A stretch of DNA of 64,000 bases from Mycolicibacterium sp. TUM20985 (GCF_030295745.1 NZ_AP027291.1:4092001-4156000), one strand, 5' to 3'; positions 25,163-33,775 are shown, counted from the first letter of the stretch. Made by a program: numbers and translations. Notes: generated by a model not told the origin, from the sequence alone.

Positions 25163-25807
25163 TCAATCGCCGTCGACGGCTCCGTCGTCGTTTCGAAACA
25201 ATCCCCCACGGAGCAGCTGATCCGTCGCGGCCCGCCAGCGATGAAGCTCGGTCGGCGTCGTCAAGGGTTGCGGCAAGTGGCGGTCGACATGCGCACGCAG
25301 GCTGACGGCACCGAGACCGAGCACCAGCCCATTGATGGCCGCCCACGTCAGATCCGCGTCGGGCCGGATCTCCCCGCGCTCGGCGCGAAAGTTCCACCGC
25401 TTCAAACCGACCTCCATCAGGGCGTCGAAGAGTTTCGCACCCAACGCGCTCCCGTCCACCATTGCGCGGCCGACGTAGCCCGCGACATCGGGATGCTCGG
25501 TGAAGATGCGGGTCACCCTGTCTCCGACCTCGGCGACTGAGTCCGCGGGCAAATCCGGCATCGGCTGCCCAAGCTCCGTGACCACCAGCGCGAGGACGTA
25601 GTCGTCGACGACCTTGACGAGGCCCGCCTTGTTCGCGAAGTGGTGCTGCACCAACCCCAGGGACACCCCGGCCGCCAAAGCGACACCACGCATCGTCGTC
25701 GCCGCCGTGCCGTGCGCGGCGAAGCTGGTCAACGCGGCTTGACGGATCCGGTCGGCGGTCGACAGCGCATTCGCGCGAACTCGCGGGGGTTCCGATGCCA
25801 ACGTCAT
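25163..25807 (-). CDS. TetR-family transcriptional regulator
   Basis: A protein of about 214 residues from ATG 25807. The DNA-binding domain is clear (ADRIRQAALTSFAAHGTAAT then TMRGVALAAGVSLGLVQHHF, ANKAGLVKVVDDYV). The rest is a helical ligand domain. It diverges from whiB6 across a 130-bp region that contains a perfect 16-bp palindrome with a weaker copy, so it probably represses itself, whiB6 or both. The frame extends upstream to 25963, but that part covers the palindrome. Confidence 0.88.
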   Translation of the reverse strand: MTLASEPPRVRANALSTADRIRQAALTSFAAHGTAATTMRGVALAAGVSLGLVQHHFANKAGLVKVVDDYVLALVVTELGQPMPDLPADSVAEVGDRVTRIFTEHPDVAGYVGRAMVDGSALGAKLFDALMEVGLKRWNFRAERGEIRPDADLTWAAINGLVLGLGAVSLRAHVDRHLPQPLTTPTELHRWRAATDQLLRGGLFRNDDGAVDGD

Positions 25808-25870
25808 GCCAGACGTCCGCCGAAGTACTGCACTGGCCGAGATTAGCAATACGCCTGTACCCTTCAATGA

Positions 25871-25886
25871 CAATACAGCTGTATTG
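25871..25886. promoter_or_regulatory. Perfect 16-bp palindrome, putative TetR operator between tetR and whiB6
   Basis: CAATACAGCTGTATTG reads the same on both strands. A degenerate copy (CAATACGCCTGTA, starting at about 25848) lies 23 bases nearer to the regulator gene. Location and symmetry fit an operator for the adjacent TetR protein. Confidence 0.7.
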
Positions 25887-25937
25887 GAACCGCTGTAGGT
25901 ACGGGAAGAAGCGGGAAGAGGACGGAGGGCCATCCCC

Positions 25938-26261
25938 ATGTACGACGAGAGACAACCCAGCACCGCGTATCAGCGGCGTCAGCACGGCGCCACGATGGGA
26001 TCGCTGGCCATCGACGCACCCACGGGATTTGCCTGCACGGAGGATCCCGACCGGTGGACCACGACGCCCGATGAGGGCGCGAAGGCGTTGTGCCGAGCCT
26101 GTCCGCAGCGGTGGTCGTGCGCCCGGGAGGCCTGCGCGACGCCAGGCGCCGAGGGAGTGTGGGCCGGCGTCCTGATACCCGAGGTGGGACGCGGTCGACG
26201 CTTCGCCCTCAAACAACTGCGCAACATGGCCGAACGCAACGGGTCCCCCGTCCGGAGGTGA
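25938..26261 (+). CDS. WhiB-family iron-sulfur transcription factor (WhiB6-like)
   Basis: A 107-residue Wbl protein. Four cysteines (FACTEDPDRW, then LCRACPQRWSC with the C-x2-C-x5-C spacing) bind a [4Fe-4S] cluster, and the GVWAGV turn with a basic C-terminus (GRGRRFALKQLRNMAERN) follows. The segment around DPDRWTTTPDEGAKALCRACP closely recalls M. tuberculosis WhiB6, a redox- and NO-responsive regulator of ESX-1 genes. An AGGGC-type ribosome site precedes ATG 25938. A palindrome upstream suggests control by the divergent TetR. Confidence 0.87.
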   Translation: MYDERQPSTAYQRRQHGATMGSLAIDAPTGFACTEDPDRWTTTPDEGAKALCRACPQRWSCAREACATPGAEGVWAGVLIPEVGRGRRFALKQLRNMAERNGSPVRR

Positions 26262-26300
26262 TCCCCGCCGTCACGACGGCTTGGCTATCCTGGCGGCGCC

Positions 26301-27845
26301 ATGACATCCGCCCGCATCGACCTGATCCACGAGCTGGTGTCCTCGGCGGCGTCCGTGGCGCCGGACAGCGCCGCCCTCCTCACCACCGATGGGGCTCGCG
26401 TCACGTTCCGTGAGTTCGACGAGCAAATCGATTCCGTCGCAGCCTGGGTGGACCAGCGAACGCGGCGCGGGGACCGTGTGGCCGTCATCGCCGACAACGG
26501 CGCGTCCTACGCCCGGCTGTACTACGGCGTCCCCCGCTCCGCGCGCATCCTCGTGCTGATCAACCAGCGCTTGAGCCCCGGTGAGCAGCTCGCTCAATTG
26601 GCGTCGGCGGAGCCCACGGTGCTGCTGGGTGACCAGCGCTACCTCGCGGCACTGCCCGACGCCAGGCAGCACGTCCCGTCGCTCGAACACGTGGTGACTT
26701 TCGGCGATCCGCAATGGCATGTGGCCGAACAGGATTCGGGGCACTTCGTGGGATCGGTCGACCCCGACGAGCCCGCCTGGCTGCTGTTCACCAGCGGCTC
26801 GACCGGGACACCAAAGGGCGTTCTGCACACCCATCGCTCGATCACCACCGCGGTCCGCGGCACCGTAGCCGGTCGGTCGGTGCGCACGGGCGGCGTGTAC
26901 CTGCTGCCCTTTCCGATGTGTCACGTCGCCGGGTACAACATGCTGGTCCACCACTCGGCGCGCTCGGCCGTGCTGCTCGTCGCCACGTTCCGGCCCGACG
27001 CGTTCGCCGCGGCGGTGAACGAGCACCGCGTGACGTCATGCTCCCTGGCACCGACGATGCTGCACGCGTTGCTCGCCCACCTCGAGGAGACGGAGACCGA
27101 ACTGCCGTCGTTGCGCGACATCGCCTACGGCTCGGCCGCCATTCCCGCTGATCTCCTCCGACGTGCACTCACGCGGCTCGGCGCCGACTTCCATCAGGGC
27201 TACGGAATGACCGAAACCGGCGGCAACGTCAGCTTTCTCGGGCCGACGGAGCATCGCGCCGGGGCGAGTGGGGACACGTCGATCCTCGGCAGCGCCGGCC
27301 GACCCCACGACGAGGTCGAGATCCGCATCGTCGCAGACGCCGAAGCCCGCAGTGGCCAGGAGGTGGGCGAGATCCTGATCCGCGGCGCGCAGGTCGCCAC
27401 CGCGTACTGGCCCGGCCATCGCCCGACCACCGTCGACGGCTGGCTGCACACCGGTGACGTCGGGCGCATCGACGACGCAGGCCGGCTCGTCGTGGTCGAC
27501 AGGCTGAAGGACGTCATCATCACCGGCGGTGAGAACGTGTCCTCCCGTGAGGTCGAGGACGTGCTGTCGAGCCATCCGGCGGTGGACCAGGTCGCCGTGG
27601 TCGGCGTTCCCGACGAGTACTGGGGCGAGGCGATCTGCGCCGTCGTCGTCGCGACACCCGGCTTCGTCCCCTCTGTGGACGCGCTGGAGAACCATGTCCG
27701 CTCTCGCATAGCCGGTTTCAAACGACCACGCCACGTTCTGTTCGTCGATGCGCTACCCGCGACCAGCAACGGCAAGATCGCCAAGGAGGCCGTGCGGCAG
27801 TACGTTCGCGCTCACGTGCCGAGCGCGACGGGGAACACCTCGTAA
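26301..27845 (+). CDS. Acyl-CoA ligase (FadD-type, ANL superfamily)
   Basis: A complete 514-residue ATP-dependent ligase. Motifs: P-loop LLFTSGSTGTPKGVLHTHRS near residue 155, GYGMTETGGNVSF (A5), DGWLHTGDVGRIDDAGRLVV (A7), DRLKDVIITGGENVSSREVE (A8) and the terminal TSNGKIAKEAVR (A10 Lys). It lies at the 3' end of the whiB6 side of the region and overlaps the converging cyclase gene by 34 bases at its 3' end. The substrate is not determinable; the size class fits medium-chain or aromatic acids. Confidence 0.92.
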   Translation: MTSARIDLIHELVSSAASVAPDSAALLTTDGARVTFREFDEQIDSVAAWVDQRTRRGDRVAVIADNGASYARLYYGVPRSARILVLINQRLSPGEQLAQLASAEPTVLLGDQRYLAALPDARQHVPSLEHVVTFGDPQWHVAEQDSGHFVGSVDPDEPAWLLFTSGSTGTPKGVLHTHRSITTAVRGTVAGRSVRTGGVYLLPFPMCHVAGYNMLVHHSARSAVLLVATFRPDAFAAAVNEHRVTSCSLAPTMLHALLAHLEETETELPSLRDIAYGSAAIPADLLRRALTRLGADFHQGYGMTETGGNVSFLGPTEHRAGASGDTSILGSAGRPHDEVEIRIVADAEARSGQEVGEILIRGAQVATAYWPGHRPTTVDGWLHTGDVGRIDDAGRLVVVDRLKDVIITGGENVSSREVEDVLSSHPAVDQVAVVGVPDEYWGEAICAVVVATPGFVPSVDALENHVRSRIAGFKRPRHVLFVDALPATSNGKIAKEAVRQYVRAHVPSATGNTS

Positions 27846-28621
27846 GTCCCGCTGAAGCCCTTGAACTCGACGACTTCCGCATCCGTGACGGCGAGGCCCT
27901 CGGCATGTGCGATCGCGTCGCGTACGACGTCACTGACCAGGATCTCGCCACCATCGGCATGCCCGGCGATCCGAGCCGCCATCGCGACGTTCAAACCGAA
28001 CAGGTCATCGCCGCGACGTACCGAAGAACCCATGTGAATTCCCATGCGCACCTTGATGTTCTGCCAGCGATCCGCATTCTCGACGAGTTCATGCTGCACG
28101 TCGACACAGCAGCGCAGGGCACCCTCGGGTTTGGCGAAGGCGAGCATGAAACCATCGCCCTGATTCTTCACGACGTGCCCGTCGTATGCCCCGACGCACG
28201 TTCGGACCAACTGCTCGTGACGTTGAAGCAGCTTCACCCACTCACGATCCCCGAGTGCCCCGTTGAGTTCCGTGGACCCCTCGATGTCGGAGAACACCAC
28301 CACGACGTTTCCGTCGGCAGCCATCCGCGCCAGGTCGGGGCGCTCTACGTTGGCCCAGCCCGCCAGGTCCTCGATCGAGTTCCTCACGGTGGCACCGATA
28401 CCCCTGGTGCGCAACATCTCCGCCGTCCGCCAGGTCTTCCTGATCGCAAATGGCGCCAGCCCACGACGCCTGCGACGCGTGCGCGGCTGATCGCGGCGCG
28501 CTCGTCGTAGGCCCTGGCGTGCGTTCGCGAGCTTCCTGGACGTGACGACGAGCAGGACGGCCAGCGTGATGACGACTACGACCGAGACGCCCAGCAGGAT
28601 CGACAGAACGAGTTGCGTCAC
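27812..28621 (-). CDS. Membrane-anchored class III adenylate/guanylate cyclase
   Basis: A 269-residue protein from GTG 28621. One N-terminal transmembrane helix (QLVLSILLGVSVVVVITLAV) is followed by an arginine-rich linker and a class III cyclase domain. The catalytic elements are VVVFSDIEGSTELNGALGD (metal Asp), VVKNQGDGFMLAF (second metal Asp), GIHMGSSVRRGDDLFGLNVA and NVAMAARIAG (transition-state Arg). The lysine-specifying substrate residue is in HVVKNQG. It should form cAMP (or cGMP) from ATP or GTP as a dimer. The sensory input is unknown, as no extracytoplasmic domain is present. Confidence 0.88.
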   Translation of the reverse strand: MTQLVLSILLGVSVVVVITLAVLLVVTSRKLANARQGLRRARRDQPRTRRRRRGLAPFAIRKTWRTAEMLRTRGIGATVRNSIEDLAGWANVERPDLARMAADGNVVVVFSDIEGSTELNGALGDREWVKLLQRHEQLVRTCVGAYDGHVVKNQGDGFMLAFAKPEGALRCCVDVQHELVENADRWQNIKVRMGIHMGSSVRRGDDLFGLNVAMAARIAGHADGGEILVSDVVRDAIAHAEGLAVTDAEVVEFKGFSGTYEVFPVALGT

Positions 28622-28742
28622 CGCGCGATGGTAGCGGCAGCCGTCGGTTGGCCAGCTACCGCCAGACGGCGCGGCTTCCCGGTCGACGAGCACCAGCGGT
28701 GATACTGGCACCGATGACTGCAATCGTGGATGAGACAAGCCC

Positions 28743-29651
28743 GTGCTGATCGGTCTGGCAGCAGCGCTCGTCGCGTGTTTCGGCTACGGCACGGCGTCGG
28801 TTCTGCAGGCCTATGGCGCGCGAAGCGCAGCGGCCGCGGACCACGCCCGTGACGGGTCCGTCACCGCGACCGGTGCACCCTCGTTGGGAGCCACCATCCG
28901 CGCCGCGTTGACCCCGGCCTTCCTCGCCGGCATGGCCCTGGACGCGCTCGGTTTCCTGGGCAGCGTCGTGTCGGCTCGGTTGATACCGCTCTTCCTGTCG
29001 CAGACGATCATGAGTGCCAACCTCGTCGTGACGGCCGTGCTCGGAGTCATCGTCCTCGGAGTGCGTCTGGGTGTGCGCGATTGGGTGGCCATCACCGTGG
29101 TCGTCGTGTCCCTCTGCGTGCTGGGGTTCACGGCCGGCCACATCGGTACGGACAGCTCGCCACCGACCGTGCACTGGGGCGTGCTGGTGTTCTCGGTCAT
29201 CGCCCTGCTCGCCGGGATCGGCTTGATTCGCGTCCTGGGTGGGCGCGCCGCCGTCGCTGCCGGACTGGTGGCGGGAATCCTGTTCGGCGCCATGGCGATT
29301 GCTGTGCGCATCGTGGACGGAGTCGACCCACTACGTCCCGTCGTCCTCGTGTCGGATCCGGCCGCGTGGGCGGTGGTGATCGCCGGCGTCGGCGGCTTCT
29401 ACTTGTTCACCGTGGCCTTGCAGATCGGGTCCGTCACCGGGGCCTCCGCAGCCCTCGTCGTCGGAGAGACCGTCGTGCCGGGTATCGCCGGCGTCGTACT
29501 GCTCGGTGACACCGCGGCCGCCGGGCTGGGATGGCTGGTGGCAGTCGGGTTCGTCGGCGCGGTGTCCGGAGCGGTAGCGGTGGCGCTGTTCGGCGCTGCG
29601 GAGAACGCGCCCGACGGCACCGGCGCGCGCGCCCGTAATTCACCGAATTGA
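28743..29651 (+). CDS. DMT-superfamily (EamA/NIPA-like) transporter
   Basis: A 302-residue integral membrane protein with about nine or ten hydrophobic helices and inverted-repeat organisation typical of the DMT superfamily (first half AAALVACFGYGTASVLQAYG, second half VVIAGVGGFYLFTVALQIGS). It starts at GTG 28743, divergent from the cyclase. The transported substrate is unknown. A SigF-like promoter for the next genes begins just beyond its stop. Confidence 0.8.
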   Translation: MLIGLAAALVACFGYGTASVLQAYGARSAAAADHARDGSVTATGAPSLGATIRAALTPAFLAGMALDALGFLGSVVSARLIPLFLSQTIMSANLVVTAVLGVIVLGVRLGVRDWVAITVVVVSLCVLGFTAGHIGTDSSPPTVHWGVLVFSVIALLAGIGLIRVLGGRAAVAAGLVAGILFGAMAIAVRIVDGVDPLRPVVLVSDPAAWAVVIAGVGGFYLFTVALQIGSVTGASAALVVGETVVPGIAGVVLLGDTAAAGLGWLVAVGFVGAVSGAVAVALFGAAENAPDGTGARARNSPN

Positions 29652-29652
29652 C

Positions 29653-29677
29653 GTTTTCGTAGAAAGGGGCTGGGTAC
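29653..29677 (+). promoter_or_regulatory. SigF/SigB-like promoter
   Basis: GTTTT at 29653-29657 and GGGTAC at 29672-29677 (15 bases between GTTT and GGGTAC) match the SigF-type stress promoter pattern. An AAGGAGG ribosome site follows at 29692-29698 and ATG 29707 after 8 bases. This points to stress or stationary-phase expression of the next two genes. Confidence 0.65.
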
Positions 29678-29706
29678 TCCGAACCAAGGACAAGGAGGTT
29701 CTGACA

Positions 29707-30270
29707 ATGCCCACCTGGGGATGGATTCTCATTGCAGCGATCGTCGTACTCGCTGCGGTAGCCGTGGTCGTCGCTGGTTCGCGAGGCAAGCGACGACGAA
29801 GTGAGGGGCTCAAGCAAAGATTTGGGCCCGAGTACGAGCGTACGGTCGCCGAATCGGGCGACCCGATCGCTGCGGAGAAGGAACTCGCCGCGCGGGAGCA
29901 GCGGCGCGAAGAGCTCGACATCGTGCCGCTGACCGCAGAGTCGCTCGGCCACTACGTCAAGTCGTGGCGAACCGTCCAAACGGCATTCGTCGATGATCCG
30001 ACAAGTGCTGTCGGAGAGGCGGATCGGCTCGTCACACGGGTGATGTCGGAGCGCGGCTATCCGGTCGACGACTTCGACCGGCGCGCCGCGGACCTCTCCG
30101 TCGACCACCCGACGGTGGTCGAGAACTATCGAGCCGCGCATGGCATCTATCTGGCAGGTGCCACGGACACGGAGGCACAGCGCCAGGCGTTCGTCCACTA
30201 CCGGGCGCTGTTCGACAAGCTGCTGGAAACCCACGAGGACACCGACAAGTCGCAGGAGGCACACGCATGA
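29707..30270 (+). CDS. Membrane-anchored stress protein of unknown function, first of a paralogous pair
   Basis: A 187-residue protein with one N-terminal transmembrane helix (WGWILIAAIVVLAAVAVVVA), a basic stop-transfer (GKRRR), and a helical cytoplasmic domain. The core (SWRTVQTAFVDDPTSAVGEA, then DRLVTRVMSERGYPVDDFDR) is repeated in the next gene, and the C-terminus ends in a Asp/Glu-rich tail. A SigF-like promoter and a good ribosome site precede it. It overlaps the next gene by 4 bases. Related proteins are common in mycobacteria but I know no function. Confidence 0.8.
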   Translation: MPTWGWILIAAIVVLAAVAVVVAGSRGKRRRSEGLKQRFGPEYERTVAESGDPIAAEKELAAREQRREELDIVPLTAESLGHYVKSWRTVQTAFVDDPTSAVGEADRLVTRVMSERGYPVDDFDRRAADLSVDHPTVVENYRAAHGIYLAGATDTEAQRQAFVHYRALFDKLLETHEDTDKSQEAHA

Positions 30271-30938
30271 CCACGCAACCGCAGTACCCCCAGGACAATG
30301 GCTCGACCGAGCAACGCGAGCAGTACGTGACCGAGGGAAGCGACCAGTACCCGACGGACCCGCAGCGCGACCAGTACACGACAGACCCCCAACGACCTGA
30401 CGCGTACCCGACGGACCCGCAACGCGACCAGTACACGGGAGACCCGCAGCGACCTGACGCGTCGGCCGATCCCCTTGCGGCGCCAACGCAAGCCGTACAA
30501 CCGGACGCCGGCCGTGCGCCCACCCCCGGGAGCGACGCGTACGCCTCGGCTCCAGACGAGCACGACCGTGTCGTGGACCCGTCCACGATGTCCGCGCAGC
30601 GTTCCGAGATTGAGCACACCCCTGCCGACCACGCCGGGAACGCGCATTCCGCGGCGGGCGGATCATCGGAGGAATCCCTGTTCGCCTCCGCTGACCTCAC
30701 GGGCCTGCGCTCGCGGTGGGATGACGTCCAGGCGGGTTTCGTCGATGACCCCCGCCAGTGCGTGCAGACCGCCGACGGGCTGGTGTCCGACGTCGTGCAG
30801 CAGCTCACCGACGGCTTCACGGAGGCCCGCTCCAGGCTGGAGCAGCAGTGGGCGCGCGGTGAGGACGTATCCACCGAAGATCTTCGATTGGCGCTGAAGC
30901 GCTACCGAGAATTCTTCGATCGGCTGCTCGCGGTCTGA
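30267..30938 (+). CDS. Hydrophilic repeat protein sharing the W..VQ..FVDDP domain, second of the pair
   Basis: A 223-residue protein without a membrane segment. Residues 24-66 carry tandem degenerate units of the type DQYPTDPQRDQYTTDPQRP. After a Pro/Ala-rich linker, the C-terminal domain (LRSRWDDVQAGFVDDPRQC, then VQTADGLVSDVVQQL) is related to that of the upstream gene, ending in a helix KRYREFFDRLLAV. I infer that the pair arose by duplication and that one copy gained a repeat tail in place of the membrane anchor. Function unknown. Confidence 0.78.
   Translation: MTTQPQYPQDNGSTEQREQYVTEGSDQYPTDPQRDQYTTDPQRPDAYPTDPQRDQYTGDPQRPDASADPLAAPTQAVQPDAGRAPTPGSDAYASAPDEHDRVVDPSTMSAQRSEIEHTPADHAGNAHSAAGGSSEESLFASADLTGLRSRWDDVQAGFVDDPRQCVQTADGLVSDVVQQLTDGFTEARSRLEQQWARGEDVSTEDLRLALKRYREFFDRLLAV
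30341..30462 (+). repeat. Tandem in-gene repeats encoding DQYxxDPQR/PDA units
   Basis: Four consecutive units of roughly 27-36 bases built around CGACCAGTAC and ACGGACCCGCA encode D/Q/Y/T/P-rich peptide. They lie within the coding frame and do not break it. Confidence 0.75.
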
Positions 30939-30953
30939 CCCTTACCTAGACCG

Positions 30954-30996
30954 AGGCCACGGTCGTCGACTGGAGACGAGTCGGCGACCGTGGCCT
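30954..30996 (+). terminator. Strong hairpin terminator after the stress pair
   Basis: The 12-bp perfect stem AGGCCACGGTCG / CGACCGTGGCCT (30954-30965 with 30985-30996) continues after a one-base mismatch with CGACT/AGTCG and a 7-base loop. A short T-rich stretch follows. It starts 16 bases after the stop codon. Confidence 0.8.
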
Positions 30997-31238
30997 TCGT
31001 TTGATTACTGAATCATCGGAGACGGCGTCTCCGCGTGAGACTCTGGTCCCGGTCGACTTCCCATGGTTGATCGTCTGAGCCGATTTCTCGTAGGTGAATC
31101 TTCTTCATTTCGATTCGCCGTCGCCCCAGGCCTTGGATCGGTAAACGAGGTAACCAGGATTAAGGCGAGTCTTTGCCGATCGCCGCGAGAAGCTTCCCCT
31201 CAGCCGTACCGGAATGTGCGGAAGCGGCGGACCGCGTT
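30997..31238. other. Intergenic stretch between the terminator and lsr2: no gene seen
   Basis: Only short, unconvincing frames are present. I see no RNA gene or clear operator. The two genes at its edges converge, and the end of lsr2 on the minus strand has no obvious hairpin. Confidence 0.5.
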
Positions 31239-31583
31239 TTAGTGCGCGGCTTCGAACGCTTCGAAAACCTCGGCCTTGATACGTCCGCGGTCGGAAACGT
31301 CGTGACCGTTGGCGCGTGCCCATTCGCGAACGGCGGTCAGTTGCTCCTTCGACGCCTTTCCGTTGCTACTCACCTTGGTTCGAGTGGCGCGTGCCGCTTT
31401 GACCTTCATCGCCGCGTCCACGTATGGCTTGATCGCCTTTTCGAGCTTCGCGACATTGGCCGGGGAAAGGTCGATTTGGTAAGACGATCCCCGCAGCGAG
31501 AACTCGACCCGCTCACCAGCACCATCGGATATGTCGGAACCGTCGATATCATCGATCAGTTGACGAAGAATGCGTTCAGCCAC
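31239..31583 (-). CDS. lsr2: Lsr2-family nucleoid-associated protein, divergent
   Basis: A 114-residue H-NS-like xenogeneic silencer. The N-terminal oligomerisation region (QLIDDIDGSDISDGAGERVE, then FSLRGSSYQIDLSPANVAKL) and the C-terminal AT-hook-like DNA-binding domain (VREWARANGHDVSDRGRIKA) are both present, with the RGR motif that inserts into the minor groove. GTG 31583 has a strong AAAGGGAG ribosome site; an in-frame TTG further upstream is less likely. The N-terminus lacks the typical KKVTVTLVDD start and the linker is not very basic, so it may be a secondary paralogue rather than the main chromosomal Lsr2. Confidence 0.88.
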   Translation of the reverse strand: MAERILRQLIDDIDGSDISDGAGERVEFSLRGSSYQIDLSPANVAKLEKAIKPYVDAAMKVKAARATRTKVSSNGKASKEQLTAVREWARANGHDVSDRGRIKAEVFEAFEAAH

Positions 31584-31878
31584 GTCGAGCTCCCTTTGCG
31601 AAACCAATTATTGTCTACACCGTACCAAAGGTATTGACCCGCCTCTGACAGCGACTATCGCGCTGCGGTAACCGGCGGGAGTTTTATCGAGAAACCTGCG
31701 CTCCCCGATGGCAGATCCTCCCGGCGCATTCTTTTCGCTACTGCCCCGCGATCATCGTCAACGTCGGGTGCCCGAGGAATGAGGGCGAGGTGCTCACCGA
31801 TACGTAATGCTTCTTTTCTCCCGTCGGCGTGGTCGCCTGGCCGCCAGCCCTCCGAAGCCGATGTGTCAGGCTCGACGC

Positions 31879-32178
31879 ATGATCGTTGCGTTCAGCCTGA
31901 CTCCCTCCACCGGTGACGAGACCGGCGGCGTCCACGAGGCCGTGGCCGAGGCCATCCGCATCGTCCGCGCGTCTGGACTGCCCAACGAGACGAACGCGAT
32001 GTTCACCAACGTCGAGGGTGAGTGGGACGAGGTGATGGCCGTGGTGAAGCAAGCGGTGGAGGCCGTCGCCGCGGTCTCACCGCGCGTGGGGTTGGTCCTC
32101 AAGGCCGACATCCGGCCGGGGTACACCGGTCAACTCAGCGCCAAGGTGCAGCGCGTGGAAGAAGCGCTCGAATACTAG
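31879..32178 (+). CDS. Thiamine-binding/MTH1187-family protein
   Basis: A 99-residue protein of the YkoF/MTH1187 ferredoxin-like fold (MIVAFSLTPSTGDETGGVHE, VNMF-type region TNAMFTNVEGEWDEVM, ADIRPG and QRVEEAL). Family members bind thiamine or a similar small ligand and form tetramers. The start at ATG 31879 matches the first beta strand. A longer frame to 31807 has no family sequence. No transporter or thiamine gene is nearby, so the role is open. Confidence 0.82.
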   Translation: MIVAFSLTPSTGDETGGVHEAVAEAIRIVRASGLPNETNAMFTNVEGEWDEVMAVVKQAVEAVAAVSPRVGLVLKADIRPGYTGQLSAKVQRVEEALEY

Positions 32179-32391
32179 GGGCGGAGGCGCCGAAGGTCAG
32201 GCCGCACACGGCCGCGAGAATCGTGAGATCGCCCCAAGGACCGAGGTCCATGTGCGCTCCTTCGCTGACTTTTGGCCGTCATCGGCTACAGAAAACGTTA
32301 TCTCAACTAACGGGTTGAGCCGGTGGGGGTCGAAGGCATTCCCAGCCAGTTCCAGGGCGCGGGCCTACCGGCGGATGAACGTGGACTGCAC

Positions 32392-32853
32392 CTACGCGTA
32401 GGCAGACCCCGATGGCACGGCACGCTGTTCTGCAATTCGCCTGTGTAGCAGAGCAACCCAAGCGCGGAGGCCATCCACGGGTCCAGTCGTCGCGGGTTCG
32501 ACCACTATGGCTGGCCCGCTTCGTGACTCCAGCAGGTCGATGATGCGTCGACACCTGGCTGCCTCGATCATCACCTCGGCCGGCGGTGCGCTTGCAAGTC
32601 GGTCTTCGGGCCACCGGCTGTAGAACTTCGCCGACTGATCGAGGAGAACGATCAGCTCCGGTGCGGACCGCTTCGTCAGGCGACTCGCCACACGTGCCGC
32701 CAGGCCACCGACCGCAAGTACGGCAAGGAGCGAGGCGAGCGTCACGAACCATTCGCCGACACCGCCGACACCTGAGGGCGATACGTCTCTACCCGCGTTG
32801 AGGCGCGCAACGATCGCACTCAGGAACTGCCCGATCAGTACCGGCCGCTGCAT
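32392..32853 (-). CDS. Hypothetical membrane protein
   Basis: A 153-residue protein with one clear transmembrane helix (WFVTLASLLAVLAVGGLAAR) near residue 40 and a cytoplasmic helical domain (EVMIEAARCRRIIDLLESRS). No family recognised. The start at ATG 32853 is in good context and the codon pattern is like the neighbours. It may be a species-restricted gene. Confidence 0.55.
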   Translation of the reverse strand: MQRPVLIGQFLSAIVARLNAGRDVSPSGVGGVGEWFVTLASLLAVLAVGGLAARVASRLTKRSAPELIVLLDQSAKFYSRWPEDRLASAPPAEVMIEAARCRRIIDLLESRSGPAIVVEPATTGPVDGLRAWVALLHRRIAEQRAVPSGSAYA

Positions 32854-32905
32854 GATCAGAGTGTAGAGACGTTCCGGTCGGCTCGGGTGTGATTCTCACT
32901 GCCCA

Positions 32906-33775
32906 TCACCGGTTCGTGCGACCCAGGTCGACGGGCAGCTGGATTCCGGTGACGTGCCGCGCTTCGTCGGACGCGAGCCACGCGACGGCCGCAGCGATGT
33001 CGTCGACGGTCGTGGTCTGATCGGGCAGCGCACCCATGTAGAGGACACCGAGCTCGGGCGCGTGTTGCTCGACCTGTGGAAACAGTTCGGGCACCTGCAA
33101 ATCGGTCGAGACACCGTGCGGGATGACGGTATTCACGCGAATGCGATACGCCGCAAGCTCGTTGGCGAGTGTCTTGGCCAGTCCGACGACGCCGTGCTTG
33201 GCGGCGACGTAGCTGGCCAGCATCGGCAGTCCGCGCACGCCGGCCACCGAGCCGATGAAGACGATCGAACCACCGGTGCCCTGTTCCAGCATGAGGGGCA
33301 CGGCAGCCTTGATCGTGTGGAATGCTCCGGTCAGGTTGACGTCGATGCTCTCCTGCCAGTGTTCGGCGTCGATCTCCCACGTCCGGGCAGCCGTGGTGAT
33401 ACCGGCATTCGCGATCACCACGTCGAGCCCGCCGAGCTCCGAAACACCCTCCTGCAGAGCAGAAGACAACGCATCGAAGTCCCGTGTGTCGACCTGTCGG
33501 GCGACGATTCGGCGACCCAGTTTCTCGACCAACGCCACGGTCTCGTCGAGATCGGCAGGGGTGGCACCCAGGTACTGCGTCGTCGGAAGCTGGCGGCAGA
33601 TGTCCACCGCGATGATGTCAGCGCCCTCCGCCGCCAACCGCACCGCCTCGGCGCGGCCCTGCCCGCGGGCCGCGCCGGTGACGAAGGCGACCCGTCCTTC
33701 GAAGCGTCGCGCGACCGGCCCTTCCGGGGCCGGTCGTTGAGGTACTTCGTCACCCTTGGCGATCGACTCCACCAC
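32906..33775 (-). CDS. SDR-family oxidoreductase (mycofactocin-coupled type)
   Basis: A 289-residue short-chain dehydrogenase. TGAARGQGRAEAVRLAAEGA (cofactor-binding Gly motif with RGQGR), IIAVDIC, VVIANAGITTA (NAG), a catalytic Ser in FIGSVAG and the YVAAK motif are all present. The RGQGR loop and the AVDIC...DLDETVALVEKLGRRIVAR segment are typical of nicotinoprotein SDRs that rely on mycofactocin as electron acceptor. An N-terminal extension of about 25 residues precedes the domain, so the true start may be at an internal codon. Substrate unknown, probably an alcohol. Confidence 0.88.
   Translation of the reverse strand: MVESIAKGDEVPQRPAPEGPVARRFEGRVAFVTGAARGQGRAEAVRLAAEGADIIAVDICRQLPTTQYLGATPADLDETVALVEKLGRRIVARQVDTRDFDALSSALQEGVSELGGLDVVIANAGITTAARTWEIDAEHWQESIDVNLTGAFHTIKAAVPLMLEQGTGGSIVFIGSVAGVRGLPMLASYVAAKHGVVGLAKTLANELAAYRIRVNTVIPHGVSTDLQVPELFPQVEQHAPELGVLYMGALPDQTTTVDDIAAAVAWLASDEARHVTGIQLPVDLGRTNR

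Noticed and set aside
30341..30462. Tandem repeats considered as a CRISPR array
   Set aside because: Units are in frame, of uneven length and directly adjacent, with no spacers and no cas genes. They are coding repeats.
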